Shown piece by piece: positions 45,324 to 55,091 of a stretch of DNA of 64,000 bases. The notes under the pieces are model-generated. The model was given only the letters and a program-made list of their open reading frames with translations, had not been told where the DNA came from and did not search any database. Source of the DNA: Hemicordylus capensis (lineage: Eukaryota > Chordata > Lepidosauria > Squamata > Cordylidae); assembly GCF_027244095.1 (NCBI RefSeq), contig NC_069659.1:32779501-32843500 (forward strand), given 5' to 3'. Numbering within the stretch: position 1 is the stretch's first letter; the number at the start of each line of letters is the position of its first letter. The position numbers were made by a program, and so were the translations under genes.

Positions 45324-45356
45324 TTGATTGATTGATTGATTGATTGACTGATTGAT
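45324..45356. repeat. (GATT)n microsatellite at Bov-B 3' end
   Basis: About eight GATT units directly adjoin the Bov-B 3' terminus, as in a retroposon tail. Confidence 0.85.
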
Positions 45357-45443
45357 TAAGTGCCGTCAAGTCGGTGTCGACTCTTAGCAACCACATAGAT
45401 AGATTCTCTCCAGGATGATTTGTGTTCAGCTTGGCCTTTAAGG

Positions 45444-45579
45444 CAGGGATCCTCAATGTTGGGCCCCCAGATGTTCTTGGACTTCAACTCCCATAATTCC
45501 CAGGCACAGTGGCCTTTGGCTGGGGATTATGGGAGTTGAAGTCCAAGAACATCTGGGGGCCCAACGTTGAGGATCCCTG
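45444..45579. mobile_element. hAT-type palindromic element in Bov-B
   Basis: A nearly perfect palindrome of 136 bases with ends CAGGGATCCTCAATGTTGGG and CGTTGAGGATCCCTG. The duplication CTTTAAGG lies at 45436-45443 and 45580-45587. High symmetry and an exact duplication suggest a young insertion. Confidence 0.93.
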
Positions 45580-46032
45580 CTTTAAGGTCTCTCAGTGGTG
45601 CATTCATTGCTGTCATGATTGAGTCCATCCACCTTGCTGCTGGTCGTCCTCTTCTTCTCTTGCCTTCAATTTTTCCCAGCATTATGGACTTCTCAAGGGA
45701 GCTGGGTCTTGGCATAATGTGTCCAAAATATGATAGTTTGAGCCTGGTCATTTGTGCCGAGTGAAAATTCTGGATTGATTTGTTCTGTGATCCATTTGTT
45801 TGTTTTCCTGGCTGTCCATTGTATCCTCAAAAGTCTTCTCCAGCACCAAAGTTCAAAAGTGTCAATACTTTTTCTGTCTTGCTTCTTCAAAGTCCAGTTT
45901 TTGCATCCATAGAGTGTCATGGGGAAAACTATTGTCCGAACAATTCTAATCTTTGTAGGTGTAGACACATCACAGCATCTATATATCCTTTCCAAGGCCT
46001 TCATTGGAATATCCATTCCAAGGCCTTCATAT

Positions 46033-46262
46033 GAGCCCCTGGTGGCGCAGTGGTAAAACTGCCGCCCTGTAACCAGAAGGTTACAAGTTCGATCCTGACC
46101 AGGGGCTCAAGGTTGACTCAGCCTTCCATCCTTCCGAGGTCGGTAAAATGAGTACCCAGAATGTTGGGGGCAATATGCTAAATCATTGTAAACCGCTTAG
46201 AGAGCTCCGGCTATAGAGCGGTATATAAATGTAAGTGCTATTGCTATTGCTATTGCTATTGC
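46033..46262 (+). mobile_element. tRNA-headed SINE with L2-type tail, in Bov-B
   Basis: Head GAGCCCCTGGTGGCGCAGTG, B box AAGTTCGATCCTG, body CCTTCCGAGGTCGGTAAAAT, tail AGCTCCGGCTATAGAGCGGT then TATAAATGTAAGT and GCTATT units. Confidence 0.82.
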
Positions 46263-47194
46263 AACCCCGATCTGGAACCAGTCTGTTTTACCATGTTCTG
46301 TCTGAACTGCGGCTTCCTGTCCTGTGTATAGGTTTCTCATGAGAACAATGAGATGTTCTGGGATGCCCATTTTCCTAAGGAAATTCCACAACATAACATG
46401 GTCAACACAACTGAAGGCTTTTCTATAGTCAATCAAGCATATATTGATATATATTTGTTGTATTCTTTGGCTTTCTCAAATACCCAGTGTGCATCAGCAA
46501 TGATGTCTCTGTGTTGGATGATCCTGAGCATTATTTTGTTAGCATGTAAAATTAAGCATATTGTGTGATGGTTTGCTCAATCTAAGTCTCCTTTCTTTGG
46601 TATGTGTACGTAGACTGACCTCTTCCAATCTGTTGGTCATTATGTTGTTCTCCAAATTTGCTGGCATAGGTTGGTTAGAGCCTTGACTGATTCTTCCTCT
46701 GTTGCCTGCCATATTTCTGTACCTATTCCATCAATTACTGTAGCATTCCAACTTGGTAATGACTGGAGTGCTGATCTAACTTCATCTTCCCGTACTAGAG
46801 GTTCTTGCAAGTAGGGAATGTCTTCTAGAGTATCTTGGATGTCAACATCACTGCTGTACAGATTTTCAGTATACTTCTTCCATCTCCGTTTGATCTTCTC
46901 TGAATCAGTTACTATCTGTCCTTTGGCATCCCTTAACATACCACTTCGAGGTTGGAACCCCCTTCTGAGTTCAGAGAATTTTTGGAAAACGTTTCTTGGC
47001 ATGGAAAACATGCCATCTAAAAATGTGTTTTCTACTCGGTAGGCTATTATACATTTTGATATGATTTCCAGAATTCTATAGTGAGGTCTGCCTGCTATAG
47101 GATTCTTTTTGCTCATGCCACTTGCTTGCTCACCTTCTAGAAAAAAATCATTCCCAGTGTAGGACATATTTCCCAGTGTTTTACAAGTGTGCCT

Positions 47195-47345
47195 GTTTCC
47201 ATATTGTTGTTGTTGTTGCTATTTATTCGATTTCTATACCGCCCTTCCAAAAATGGCTCAGGGTGGTTTACACGAAAAATAATACATAAATAAGATGGAT
47301 CCCTGTCCCCAAAGGGATCACAATCTAAAAAGAAACATAAGATAG
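47195..47345 (-). mobile_element. L2-tailed dispersed repeat, 3' part
   Basis: The plus strand GATTTCTATACCGCCCTTCC, AAAAATGGCTCAGGGTGG and GATCCCTGTCCCCAAAGGGA is the complement of the copy at 60.09-60.19 kb. It sits just left of the CR1 5' region. Confidence 0.7.
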
Positions 47346-47436
47346 CTGACCATTAGAGCTGAGACCTATCCTAGTAAACTATCTAATAAATGGACAATAA
47401 GCTCCCTAAATACTGTAAAGAGCCAACTAAAACGGT

Positions 47437-48340
47437 ATGAAGATAGAAGGTCAGCAGGGGAAGGGGCACTTCCCAGTGTATTGCACAGAGTGCCACATGT
47501 ACGACTATTTGCCCCATGGGCAGAAGTCATGGGTGTGTGCTCGGTGCAAGGAGCTCCTGGCTCTCAGGGAACAAATCCGTTCCCTCGAGACCAAGGTGGC
47601 GGATCTGGAGAAGCTCAGAGAGACAGAGAGGCATGTGGACGAGACTTTCAGGGATGTGATAGAGGCATCCCACTCCAGGGCTGGTAGCTCCTCTGCTGTC
47701 AGGGAGAATAAAGGTCTTGGGCAAGGAGGACATCGGTCTGAGGAAGAGGGAAATGCTCCTTTAGAAGGGACCCCTTCCGTGGATGATGAGCCCATATCCT
47801 CTCGCACAGGGGATACTCCTCTGGGGGGTGGGGGCCTCCTTGTAGTTGGTGATTCGATCATTAGAGGGATAGAGAGATGGGTTTGTGACCCGCGTGTTGA
47901 CCGCATGGTGACTTGCCTGCCTGGTGCGAAGGTTGCGGACATTACGCAGCATCTAGACAGGCTCCTAGGCAGTGCTGGGGAGGAGACAGCTGTCGTGGTG
48001 CACGTCAGCACCAACGATGTGGGGAAATGCAGTCGGGAGGTCCTGGAAGCCAAATTTAGGCTGATAGGTAGCATTTTGAAGTCCATGACCCCCAAGGTAG
48101 CATTCTCAGAAATGCTACCTGTTCCACGCGCAAGTACAGTGAGACAGGCAGAGCTGAGGGGGTTTCAATGCGTGGATGAGACGTTGGTGCCGGAAGGAGG
48201 GGTTTAGATTTGTTAGGCACTGGGATACATTTTGGGGCAAGCAAGGCCTGTACAAAAGGGACGGGCTGCACTTGAACCAAGATGGAACCAGACTGCTGGT
48301 GCTTAAAATCAAAAAGGTTGCAGAACAGCTTTTAAAATGA
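47437..48340 (+). CDS. CR1 LINE ORF1 (one frameshift)
   Basis: CR1 ORF1 is an RNA-binding, esterase-like partner of retrotransposition. The first 256 residues have an N-terminal CxxC pair of motifs (YCTECHMYDYL, VCARCKEL), a coiled-coil-like stretch (REQIRSLETKVADLEKLRE) and then an SGNH-type domain: VVGDSIIRGIERW carries the GDS block, and STNDVG the ND block. The frame closes at 48207 in GGAGGGGTTTAG. In the neighbouring frame the sequence continues as WDTFWGKQGLYKRDGLHLNQ with the DGxHLN block and stops at 48340. So one indel in a G run, near 48200, separates this copy from an intact ORF1. It lies about 190 bases upstream of ORF2 on the same strand. Confidence 0.88.
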
Positions 48341-48529
48341 CACCTGGGGAACAGCCGATGGGAGCTGGGCAGTATCCCGTTTGGCAAAAGCCATCCTTTA
48401 AAGTGTGAGGCTGCAAAGAATTCAAATAAAACAGAAGGGGACGGAGCAGAACCTCATAAAGAACAGACGGGAGCCTGTGCCAACAGGTCAAAGAGTCAAA
48501 AGAATAGCATACATCAGGGGAGAGATTCA

Positions 48530-51181
48530 GTGTATAGGTGCTTGTATGCCAATGCCAGAAGCCTCCGAGCCAAGATGGGTGAGCTGGAGTGCTTGATTGC
48601 TAATGCAGAAATACACATAGTGGGCATAACAGAAACATGGTGGAACAGTGAGAACCGTTGGGACACTGTTATCCCTGGGTATAAACTCTATAGAAAGGAC
48701 AGGGAGGGGCGCCTTGGAAGAGGGGTAGCACTGTATGTTAAAGAAGGGATAGAATCTAACAAGCTAGAAAAACTAAGTGGACTGGAGTCCTCCACAGAAA
48801 CCCTGTGGGTGACTATACAAGGCCGGAAAGGAATCGTGCCACTGGGGACGTGCTATCGCCCTCCAGATCAAAATGCCGACAGTGACTGGGAGATGCAGGA
48901 GGAAATCAGGGAGGCGTCAAGGAGAGGCAGGGCTGTAATTATGGGTGATTTCAACTACCCACACATAGACTGGGTAAATTCACATTCAAGTCAGGACAAA
49001 GAGGTCAGATTTCTAGATACGCTAAATGACTGTGCCCTCGAACAGTTGGTCATGGAACCGACCAGAGAGAAGGCGACCTTGGATCTAATTCTGAGTGACA
49101 CCCAGGACCTGGTGCGTGATGTCAGTGTCATTGACCCTTTAGGGAACAGTGACCACAGTGCCATCAAATTCAGCATACATGCGGGGAGAGAATCACCAAG
49201 GATGTCAAACACAGACATTTTGAATTTCAGAAGAGGAAACTTCTCCAAAATGAGGAGTATGGTGAAAAGAAAGCTGAGGGGGAAAATCAGGAGAGTCACT
49301 TCACTCCAGAATGCATGGAGTTTACTCAAAACCACAATACTAGAAGCCCAGTCAGCTTGTATACCCAAAAGGAGGAAAGGTACCACTAAGTCCAGGAGGA
49401 TGCCAGCGTGGCTAACGGGTACCGTCAAAGAAGCCATAAAAGGGAAGAAGACTTCCTTCCGAAATTGGAAGGCCTGTCCAAATGAAGAGAACAGAAAGGA
49501 ACACAAACTCTGGCAAAAGAAATGCAAGGTGACAATAAGGGAGGCAAAAAGAGAGTTTGAGGAACATTTAGCCAAAAGTATCAAGGGGAATAACAAAAAC
49601 TTCTTTAAGTACATCAGAAGCAGGAAACCTGCCAGGGAGGTGGTTGGGCCATTAGACAATGAGGGAGTGAAAGGGATTATTAAGGAGGATATGGAGGTTG
49701 CAGAGAAACTGAATGAGTTCTTTGCCTCTGCCTTCACAGCAGAGGATACTGAGCATATACCTGTTCCTGAACCAGGCTTTTTAGGAATGGAGGCTAGAGA
49801 GCTGAGTCAGATAGAAGTGACAAGGGATGATTTTCTAAACTGTCTGGAAAAACTGAAAGCTAACAAATCACCGGGGCCGGATGGCATCCATCCAAGAGTC
49901 CTCAAAGAACTCAAATGTGAAATTGCCAACCTCCTTGCTAAAATATTTAACTTATCCCTGAAATTGGGCTCTGTACCAGAGGACTGGAGAGTAGCAAATG
50001 TAACAACGATTTTCAAAAAGGGATCCAGGGGCGATCCGGGAGATTACAGGCCGGTTAGCCTAACGTCCGTTCCGAGCAAATTGATGGAAAGCATCCTCAA
50101 GGATAAAATTGTAAAGCACCTAGAAGAACAGGCCCTGCTGGGAGTGAGCCAGCATGGCTTCCGCAAAGGTAAATCTTGCCTCACCAACCTTTTGGACTTC
50201 TTTGAGAGTGTCAACGAGTGTGTGGATCAAGGTGATCCAGTTGACATAGTCTACCTGGACTTCCAAAAAGCTTTTGACAAAGTTCCTCATCAAAGACTCC
50301 TGAGGAAACTTAGCGGTCATGGGATAAGGGGACAAGTACATGTGTGGATTGCTAACTGGTTGAAAGACAGGAAACAGAGGGTAGGTATAAATGGAGAGTT
50401 TTCACAATGGAGGGAAGTAAGAAGTGGGGTCCCCCAGGGATCTGTACTGGGACCGGGGCTTTTTAATTTATTCATCAATGATCTAGATGCAGGGGTAAGC
50501 AGCGATGTGGCCAAATTTGCAGATGATACCAAACTCTTCCAGGTAGTGAAATCCGAAACGGATTGTGAGCAGCTCCAAAAGCATCTCTCCAAACTGGGGG
50601 AGTGGGCAACAAAATGGCAAATGCAGTTCAATGTTAGCATGTGTAAAGTGATGCACATTGGGATAAAAAACCCCAACTTCAAGTATACGCTGATGGGATC
50701 CGAGCTGTCAGTGACGGACCAGGAGAGGGATCTTGGGGTCGTGGTGGACAGCTCGTTGAAAGTGTCAACTCAATGTGTGGCAGCTGTGAAAAAGGCAAAT
50801 TCCTTGCTAGGAATCATTAGAAAGGGGATTGAAAATAAAACAGCTAACATTATAATGCCCTTATACAAAACTATGGTGCGACCACACTTGGAGTACTGCG
50901 TACAATTCTGGTCACCACATCTTAAAAAGGACATTGTTGAACTGGAGAAGGTACAGAAGAGGGCAACCAAGATGATCAGGGGCCTAGAGCACCTTTCTTA
51001 TGAAGCAAGGCTACAACACCTGGGGCTATTTAGTTTAGAAAAAAGACGACTGCGGGGAGACATGATAGAGGTCTACAAAATCATGCATGGTGTGGAGAAA
51101 GTGGAGAGAGAGAGATTCTTTTCCCTCTCACACAACACTAGAACTAGAGATGAGTCCGAACCGGTTCGGAGGCCATTGTAA
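48530..51181 (+). CDS. CR1 LINE ORF2: endonuclease and reverse transcriptase
   Basis: An 883-residue open frame encodes the CR1 replicase. The apurinic-type endonuclease spans about residues 5-215 (ANARSL, TETWWN with Glu35, YRPP, MGDFNYPHIDW with Asp140 and Asn142, SDHSAI with Asp208-His209). The reverse transcriptase spans about 430-730 (KANKSPGPDGIHP, DYRPVSLTSV, YLDFQKAFDKVP with Asp577, SGVPQGSVLGP, and the catalytic FADD at 663-666). The following thumb-like part ends in FFSLSHNTRT. The last residues come from a hAT element inserted at 51145, which replaces the native C-terminus; that continues after the insertion (YFFTQHVIHLWNSLPQDVVT). All visible catalytic residues are present, so this copy is young. 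Confidence 0.95.
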   Translation: MYRCLYANARSLRAKMGELECLIANAEIHIVGITETWWNSENRWDTVIPGYKLYRKDREGRLGRGVALYVKEGIESNKLEKLSGLESSTETLWVTIQGRKGIVPLGTCYRPPDQNADSDWEMQEEIREASRRGRAVIMGDFNYPHIDWVNSHSSQDKEVRFLDTLNDCALEQLVMEPTREKATLDLILSDTQDLVRDVSVIDPLGNSDHSAIKFSIHAGRESPRMSNTDILNFRRGNFSKMRSMVKRKLRGKIRRVTSLQNAWSLLKTTILEAQSACIPKRRKGTTKSRRMPAWLTGTVKEAIKGKKTSFRNWKACPNEENRKEHKLWQKKCKVTIREAKREFEEHLAKSIKGNNKNFFKYIRSRKPAREVVGPLDNEGVKGIIKEDMEVAEKLNEFFASAFTAEDTEHIPVPEPGFLGMEARELSQIEVTRDDFLNCLEKLKANKSPGPDGIHPRVLKELKCEIANLLAKIFNLSLKLGSVPEDWRVANVTTIFKKGSRGDPGDYRPVSLTSVPSKLMESILKDKIVKHLEEQALLGVSQHGFRKGKSCLTNLLDFFESVNECVDQGDPVDIVYLDFQKAFDKVPHQRLLRKLSGHGIRGQVHVWIANWLKDRKQRVGINGEFSQWREVRSGVPQGSVLGPGLFNLFINDLDAGVSSDVAKFADDTKLFQVVKSETDCEQLQKHLSKLGEWATKWQMQFNVSMCKVMHIGIKNPNFKYTLMGSELSVTDQERDLGVVVDSSLKVSTQCVAAVKKANSLLGIIRKGIENKTANIIMPLYKTMVRPHLEYCVQFWSPHLKKDIVELEKVQKRATKMIRGLEHLSYEARLQHLGLFSLEKRRLRGDMIEVYKIMHGVEKVERERFFSLSHNTRTRDESEPVRRPL

Positions 51182-51937
51182 AGGCCTCCGAACTGTCCGG
51201 ACCGGTCCGGACCTGGCTGGTTCGGTTCGGGTGGGTGGTCCCCCTTTAAGGGCGGGGAGGGTTTACTTACCCTTCCCGCTGCTTTGCCCCCTCCAGCGCC
51301 CGTATTCTTTGTAGAAATTGGGGCGGCAGGATACCTCCCCGCCGCCCCTTCTGCCTCCAATGCTGCCTGGCCCGCTCCGGCGCCCAGCAGCCACTGAGAA
51401 CGGCTCCGCCAGGGAGGATGCACCGTCACTGACGCGCCGCCCAGGCAACCCTCACTTCCGGCTTCCATGCCACTTCAGAGTGGCAGAATAGCTCTGCCAC
51501 TCTGAAGTCGCATGGAAGCTGGAAGTGAGGGTTGCCTGGGCGGCGCAGCGCGTCGGCGACGGCACGTCCTCCCTGGCGGAGCGCTTCGCAGTGGCTGCTG
51601 GGTGCCGGTGCCGGAGCGGAGGCCAGCTCGGTGTTGTGCCGGCTTCTGTTCGGGTTTTTTCAATACCATAGGCAAACCGTGAGTCCCTCAGCAGCACAAG
51701 CAACAGGATCTTTGTAAAGCAAAGCCGCGCGCGCACCCACCCCGTCCTGGAGGCAGGCCAGGCAGCATTGGAGGCAGAAGGGGCGGTGGGGAGGTATCCT
51801 GCCGCCCCAATTTCTACAAAGAATATGGGTGCTGGAGGGGGGAAAGCGGCAGGAGGGGTAAGTAAACCCTCCCCGCCCTTAAAGGGGGACCCCCCTTTGG
51901 TGCCGGTCTGGACTGCTCCAGACCATGCACATCCCTA
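51145..51937. mobile_element. hAT-type foldback element in CR1 ORF2
   Basis: It is flanked by an exact 8-bp duplication, ACTAGAAC, at 51137-51144 and 51938-51945. The ends TAGAGATGAGTCC and GGACTGCTCCAGACCATG then CACATCCCTA are imperfect inverted repeats. The whole element is one giant hairpin centred near 51486. The left arm (51236-51485) is mirrored by 51487-51621 and 51753-51895, for example GGAGGCAGAAGGGGCGG against CCGCCCCTTCTGCCTCC. About 130 bases (51622-51752) have no partner. GC-rich, no transposase. Confidence 0.9.
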
Positions 51938-52344
51938 ACTAGAACCAGGGGTCACTCCATGAAATTGATTGCCAGGAGGTCTAGGACCAACAAACGGAAG
52001 TACTTTTTCACACAACATGTGATCCACTTGTGGAACTCTCTGCCACAGGATGTGGTGACAGCCAACAACCTGGATGGCTTTAAGAGGGGTTTGGATGACT
52101 TCATGGAGGAGAGGTCTATCAATGGCTACTAGTCAGAGGGCTGTGGGCCACCTCCAGCCTCAAGGGCAGGGTGCCTCTGAGTACCAGTTGCAGGGGAGTA
52201 ACGGCAGGAGAGAGGGCACGCCCTCAACTTCTGTCTGTGGCTTCCAGCGGCATCTGGTGGGCCACTGTGCGAAACAGGATTCTGGACTAGATGGGCCTTG
52301 GGCCTGATCCAGCAGGGCTGTTCTTATGTTCTTAAGATAGACAC

Positions 52345-52462
52345 CAGCAACAGTCACTGGAGGTACTGCACTGGGGGTGAATAGGGCCAGTTACTCTCTC
52401 CCTGCTAAATAAATAGAATCACCACATTAAAAGGTGCCTCTTTACCAAGTTAGAAGGGGGGG
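52345..52462 (-). mobile_element. L2-tailed dispersed repeat fragment
   Basis: The plus strand CACCAGCAACAGTCACTGGA, GGGCCAGTTACTCTCTCCCT and AAAAGGTGCCTCTTTACC is the complement of the copy at 59.97-60.06 kb. Confidence 0.65.
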
Positions 52463-53011
52463 GGGGGGGAATGCTGAAAGATACTATTGTGTATCTATCC
52501 TTCAACTCAAAATATATAGCCGCCCTTTCTTGGTTTGCTCTGCCCCCTAGTGGCACAGGATCTTCTTACAGCTCGTGCTAAATTAGCTGTGGTATTACAG
52601 TAAAAGATCTTGTAGTTGCAGGTACAAATATTCAGTGAATATATTTGCTGAACTGACTGGAACAGCACATAAGCCACGGGGAAGCTGTAGATGTGTAGAA
52701 TAGGAATACAAATCAATTTGGATACTATTTGAGACATTTTTCCAGAACAGTCTTTTGTAGCTAAAACATCAAATAGCTATGTGGCACACACAAGATTAAT
52801 ACATTTATTATTGCATGAATGTTTGTAAGCAAAAGGCTGAAGTGTACAGTGGAGGTCTTGCGCGTGCACACATACACATTCCAAGTGGGGGAACGTCTGT
52901 GTTACCAACTGAGATTAAAAGATAAAAGGAATGCATCCTGAAGACTAAGTTGACATGCATGAATTGCTCAATTAAAGTAAACAGTATTCATGCAGTTGCT
53001 AGTTAATCAAC

Positions 53012-53083
53012 AACATACCTGCCAACATGTCCCTGTCTTCCCATTCAGGTGAGTGAGGATATAAGGACATGTTGGCAGGTATG
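53012..53083. repeat. Short inverted-repeat element
   Basis: CATACCTGCCAACATGTCCC and GGACATGTTGGCAGGTATG are near-perfect inverted ends of a 70-base element, flanked by CAACAA on both sides. Confidence 0.7.
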
Positions 53084-53372
53084 CAACAAGCCCATACCAG
53101 CAGAAAGATCCAGGCACACCCAATCTTAACATTGTTGGCTTCAGTCTGCAATCTTAATTGCATCACAGCCACATGTATATATATTAGCATAGGGAATGGG
53201 GATAAAATGTAATCAGCAGGGTGAAAGGGCTGTGGAATGCAAGGGATGTAACCAGATAGCCCCCTCTGTTTTAGAAAAACTCTGGCTTCCTGTAAAAGCA
53301 AAGGAAGCAGAGTATCTATCCACTAGCAGGAGGGAAAACCTGGTCTCTATTTGAATCAAACAGCTGTGTCAT

Positions 53373-53766
53373 GCCAACCAGGGCAAGAAGCTGCCTACCA
53401 AAAAGTGACACCACACCCACGCACACATACACACCCCTTCTTCTGAATTGCATTCTTAATGAAGCCAGCATTCCTGACACAATGGAAAGGTCTTTAAGCT
53501 GAAAGAGTCTCTTGATCTAAGAAACAGGGAAAACATACCACAAAATGCTGTTAAGGAGCCCGCACTAGAGCCAACCAGGGCAAGAAGCTGCCTACCAAAA
53601 AGTGACACCACACCCACGCACACATACACACCCCTTCTTCTGAATTGCATTCTTAATGAAGCCAGCATTCCTGACACAATGGAAAGGTCTTTAAGCTGAA
53701 AGAGTCTCTTGATCTAAGAAACAGGGAAAACATATCACAAAATGCTGTTAAGGAGCCCGCACTAGA
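53373..53766 (+). repeat. Tandem duplication, two 197-bp copies
   Basis: 53373-53569 and 53570-53766 are almost identical; the one difference I see is ACATACCA versus ACATATCA. Each begins GCCAACCAGGGCAAGAAGCT and ends GAGCCCGCACTAGA. The near identity suggests a recent duplication or an assembly artefact. No repeat family is recognised within a unit. Confidence 0.92.
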
Positions 53767-54470
53767 GCCCTCGGGATGGATAATTATAGGCCAGTCTCCA
53801 ACCTCCCTTGGGTGAGCAAGGTAATTGAGAGGGTGGTGGCTGGTTTGGAAGATACTGATTATCTATTCCAGGCAGGTTTGGAAGATACTGATTATCTAGA
53901 TCCATTTCAAACTGGCTTTAGAACAGGCTATGGGGTGGAGACAGCTTTGGTCAGCCTGATGGATGACCTCTTCCAAGAAATGGACAGAGAGAGTGTGAAA
54001 CTGTTGGTTCTTTTGGACCTCTCTGTGGCTTTTGATATGATTGAACATGGTATCCTTCTGGATCATTTGAGGGATCTAGGAATAGGTGGTACTGCTTTGC
54101 AGTAGTTCCGTTCCTATCTCTCTGAGAGTTACCTGGGAGAGCACCTTCTTCTGCATGATCCCCGCTGCACATTAAGGTCATCAAGAGAGGCCCGTCTCCA
54201 AATGCCGCCAGCTTGTCTGGCAGCAACTCGGGAGCAGGCCTTCTCTGCAGTCGCTCCTGGGCTGTGGAATGCACTCCCTAGAGACATTCGCGGTTTAACA
54301 TCTTCACCAGCCTTTAAAATAGCCCCCCCCCCTTTTAGCCTGGCTTTTAACAATGGTTGAATGTTTTAAATTGTTGTTTTAATAGCTATTTTGTTTTTAT
54401 TTTATTTATTTGTGTGAACCGCCTAGAGCCTTTGGAGTCAGGCGGCATATAAATTACATACATACATGCA
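53767..54470 (+). mobile_element. L2 LINE with internal deletion and in-frame duplication
   Basis: It encodes L2 reverse transcriptase from DNYRPVSNLPWVSKVIERVV through LLVLLDLSVAFDMIEHGILL (with the catalytic Asp) to DLGIGGTALQ. After a stop it jumps to the C-terminus (REQAFSAVAPGLWNALPRDI) and the 3' end GCGGCATATAAATTAC. The segment between, including the second catalytic motif, is missing. A 33-base tandem repeat at 53842-53907 duplicates eleven residues (GLEDTDYLFQA). Confidence 0.87.
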
Positions 54471-54474
54471 GCCC

Positions 54475-54785
54475 ATTGCAGTATTCTAGCCTGGAGATTA
54501 CCAGCTGATCATGCACCACTGTTGTGAGAGCTTGGTGGCACACACTAAGGTCATTCACTTGACCTGTGATCATGTGTAGGGGGAAGGCAGGATCAATCTT
54601 ACCTTCCTCCCCAGATGATCTTTATGTTGCACTGGACTGCGCAGTGTGGTCATCTGGAGGCAGGGCGGGGGAGGCAGCTCAGCCTCCAGAAATCCCTCAA
54701 TGCGCCAATCCCCAGTGCTACACATGAGCAGCCCTACCAAGGCAGGGCCGCACATGTGAACAACCTCACTGTCTCCTACTGCCTC
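54475..54785. other. No gene recognised
   Basis: A possible older L2 fragment (CCATTGCAGTATTCTAGCCT) adjoins the L2 tail. The rest is unassigned. Confidence 0.35.
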
Positions 54786-54787
54786 AT

Positions 54788-55080
54788 TAGACTACCACAC
54801 CCACCATCCCCAGCCTATTCCCACTGTGGCTGGGGATTAATGTTCCCTCTAAGGCCTGCAAGTGTGTGTGCCCACACAAGTCTTGTGATGTCCGCTCAGT
54901 TAATTTTAGATCCTGCTCAGGTTGAATCAGGAAGGCCCCACTCTGAATGCATGTGTGCACACAGTGCCTTGATACTGCCGCCCAGAACAAATCTAGTTCT
55001 GCACACAGATGAGGAAAGTTAGAGAAAACACTGCTGGGGATGATGGAAGTTGTATTCCAGCCACTGGAGGCCTAAGGCTG
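54788..55080. mobile_element. Palindromic element split by a hAT-type element
   Basis: Halves CACCATCCCCAGCC and CTGGGGATGATGG flank the insertion at 54838-55033. The Bov-B piece at 55092 then inserted into its right edge. Confidence 0.6.
54838..55033. mobile_element. hAT-type element, 196 bp
   Basis: The ends TAATGTTCCCTCTAAGG and TTAGAGAAAACACTG are inverted, with CTGGGGAT duplicated at 54830-54837 and 55034-55041. It has the same length and sequence family as 37857-38052, in opposite orientation. Confidence 0.88.
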
Positions 55081-55091
55081 GGAATCCCTGA

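Larger units (their letters stand above)
45352..47180 (-). mobile_element. Bov-B (RTE-type) LINE, 5'-truncated and internally deleted
   Basis: The minus strand encodes RTE reverse-transcriptase parts in order: IKRRWKKYTENLYSSDVD and the SALQSLPSWNAT region (47.1-46.65 kb), DYRKAFSCVDHVMLWNFLRK to HGKTDWFQIG (46.44-46.27 kb), then RIVRTIVFPMTLYGCKNWTL (46.0-45.7 kb) and LSYFGHIMPR. The segment that should hold the catalytic YADD is missing between WFQIG and the TIVFPMTLYG part, and no endonuclease is present. It carries a SINE (46033-46262) and a hAT element (45444-45579). The 3' end has the GTGCCGTCAAGTCGGTGTCG tail copied by Sauria SINEs. Confidence 0.9.
47420..52336 (+). mobile_element. Nearly complete CR1 LINE
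   Basis: ORF1, a short spacer, ORF2 and the 3' UTR ending CTGATCCAGCAGGGCTGTTC, TTATGTTCTTAAG. The 5' boundary is uncertain: the copy may begin just before ORF1, since an L2-tailed repeat ends at 47345. The 3' part is interrupted by the 793-bp hAT element. Other CR1 copies in the window are short 3' ends, so this is the only one with both open frames. Confidence 0.9.

Noticed and set aside
47437-48207. 256-aa protein with an esterase-like block as a possible host gene
   Set aside because: Position directly upstream of CR1 ORF2 and the CxxC plus SGNH layout identify it as CR1 ORF1.
48991-49737. 248-aa minus-strand frame
   Set aside because: It is the antisense shadow of the CR1 ORF2.
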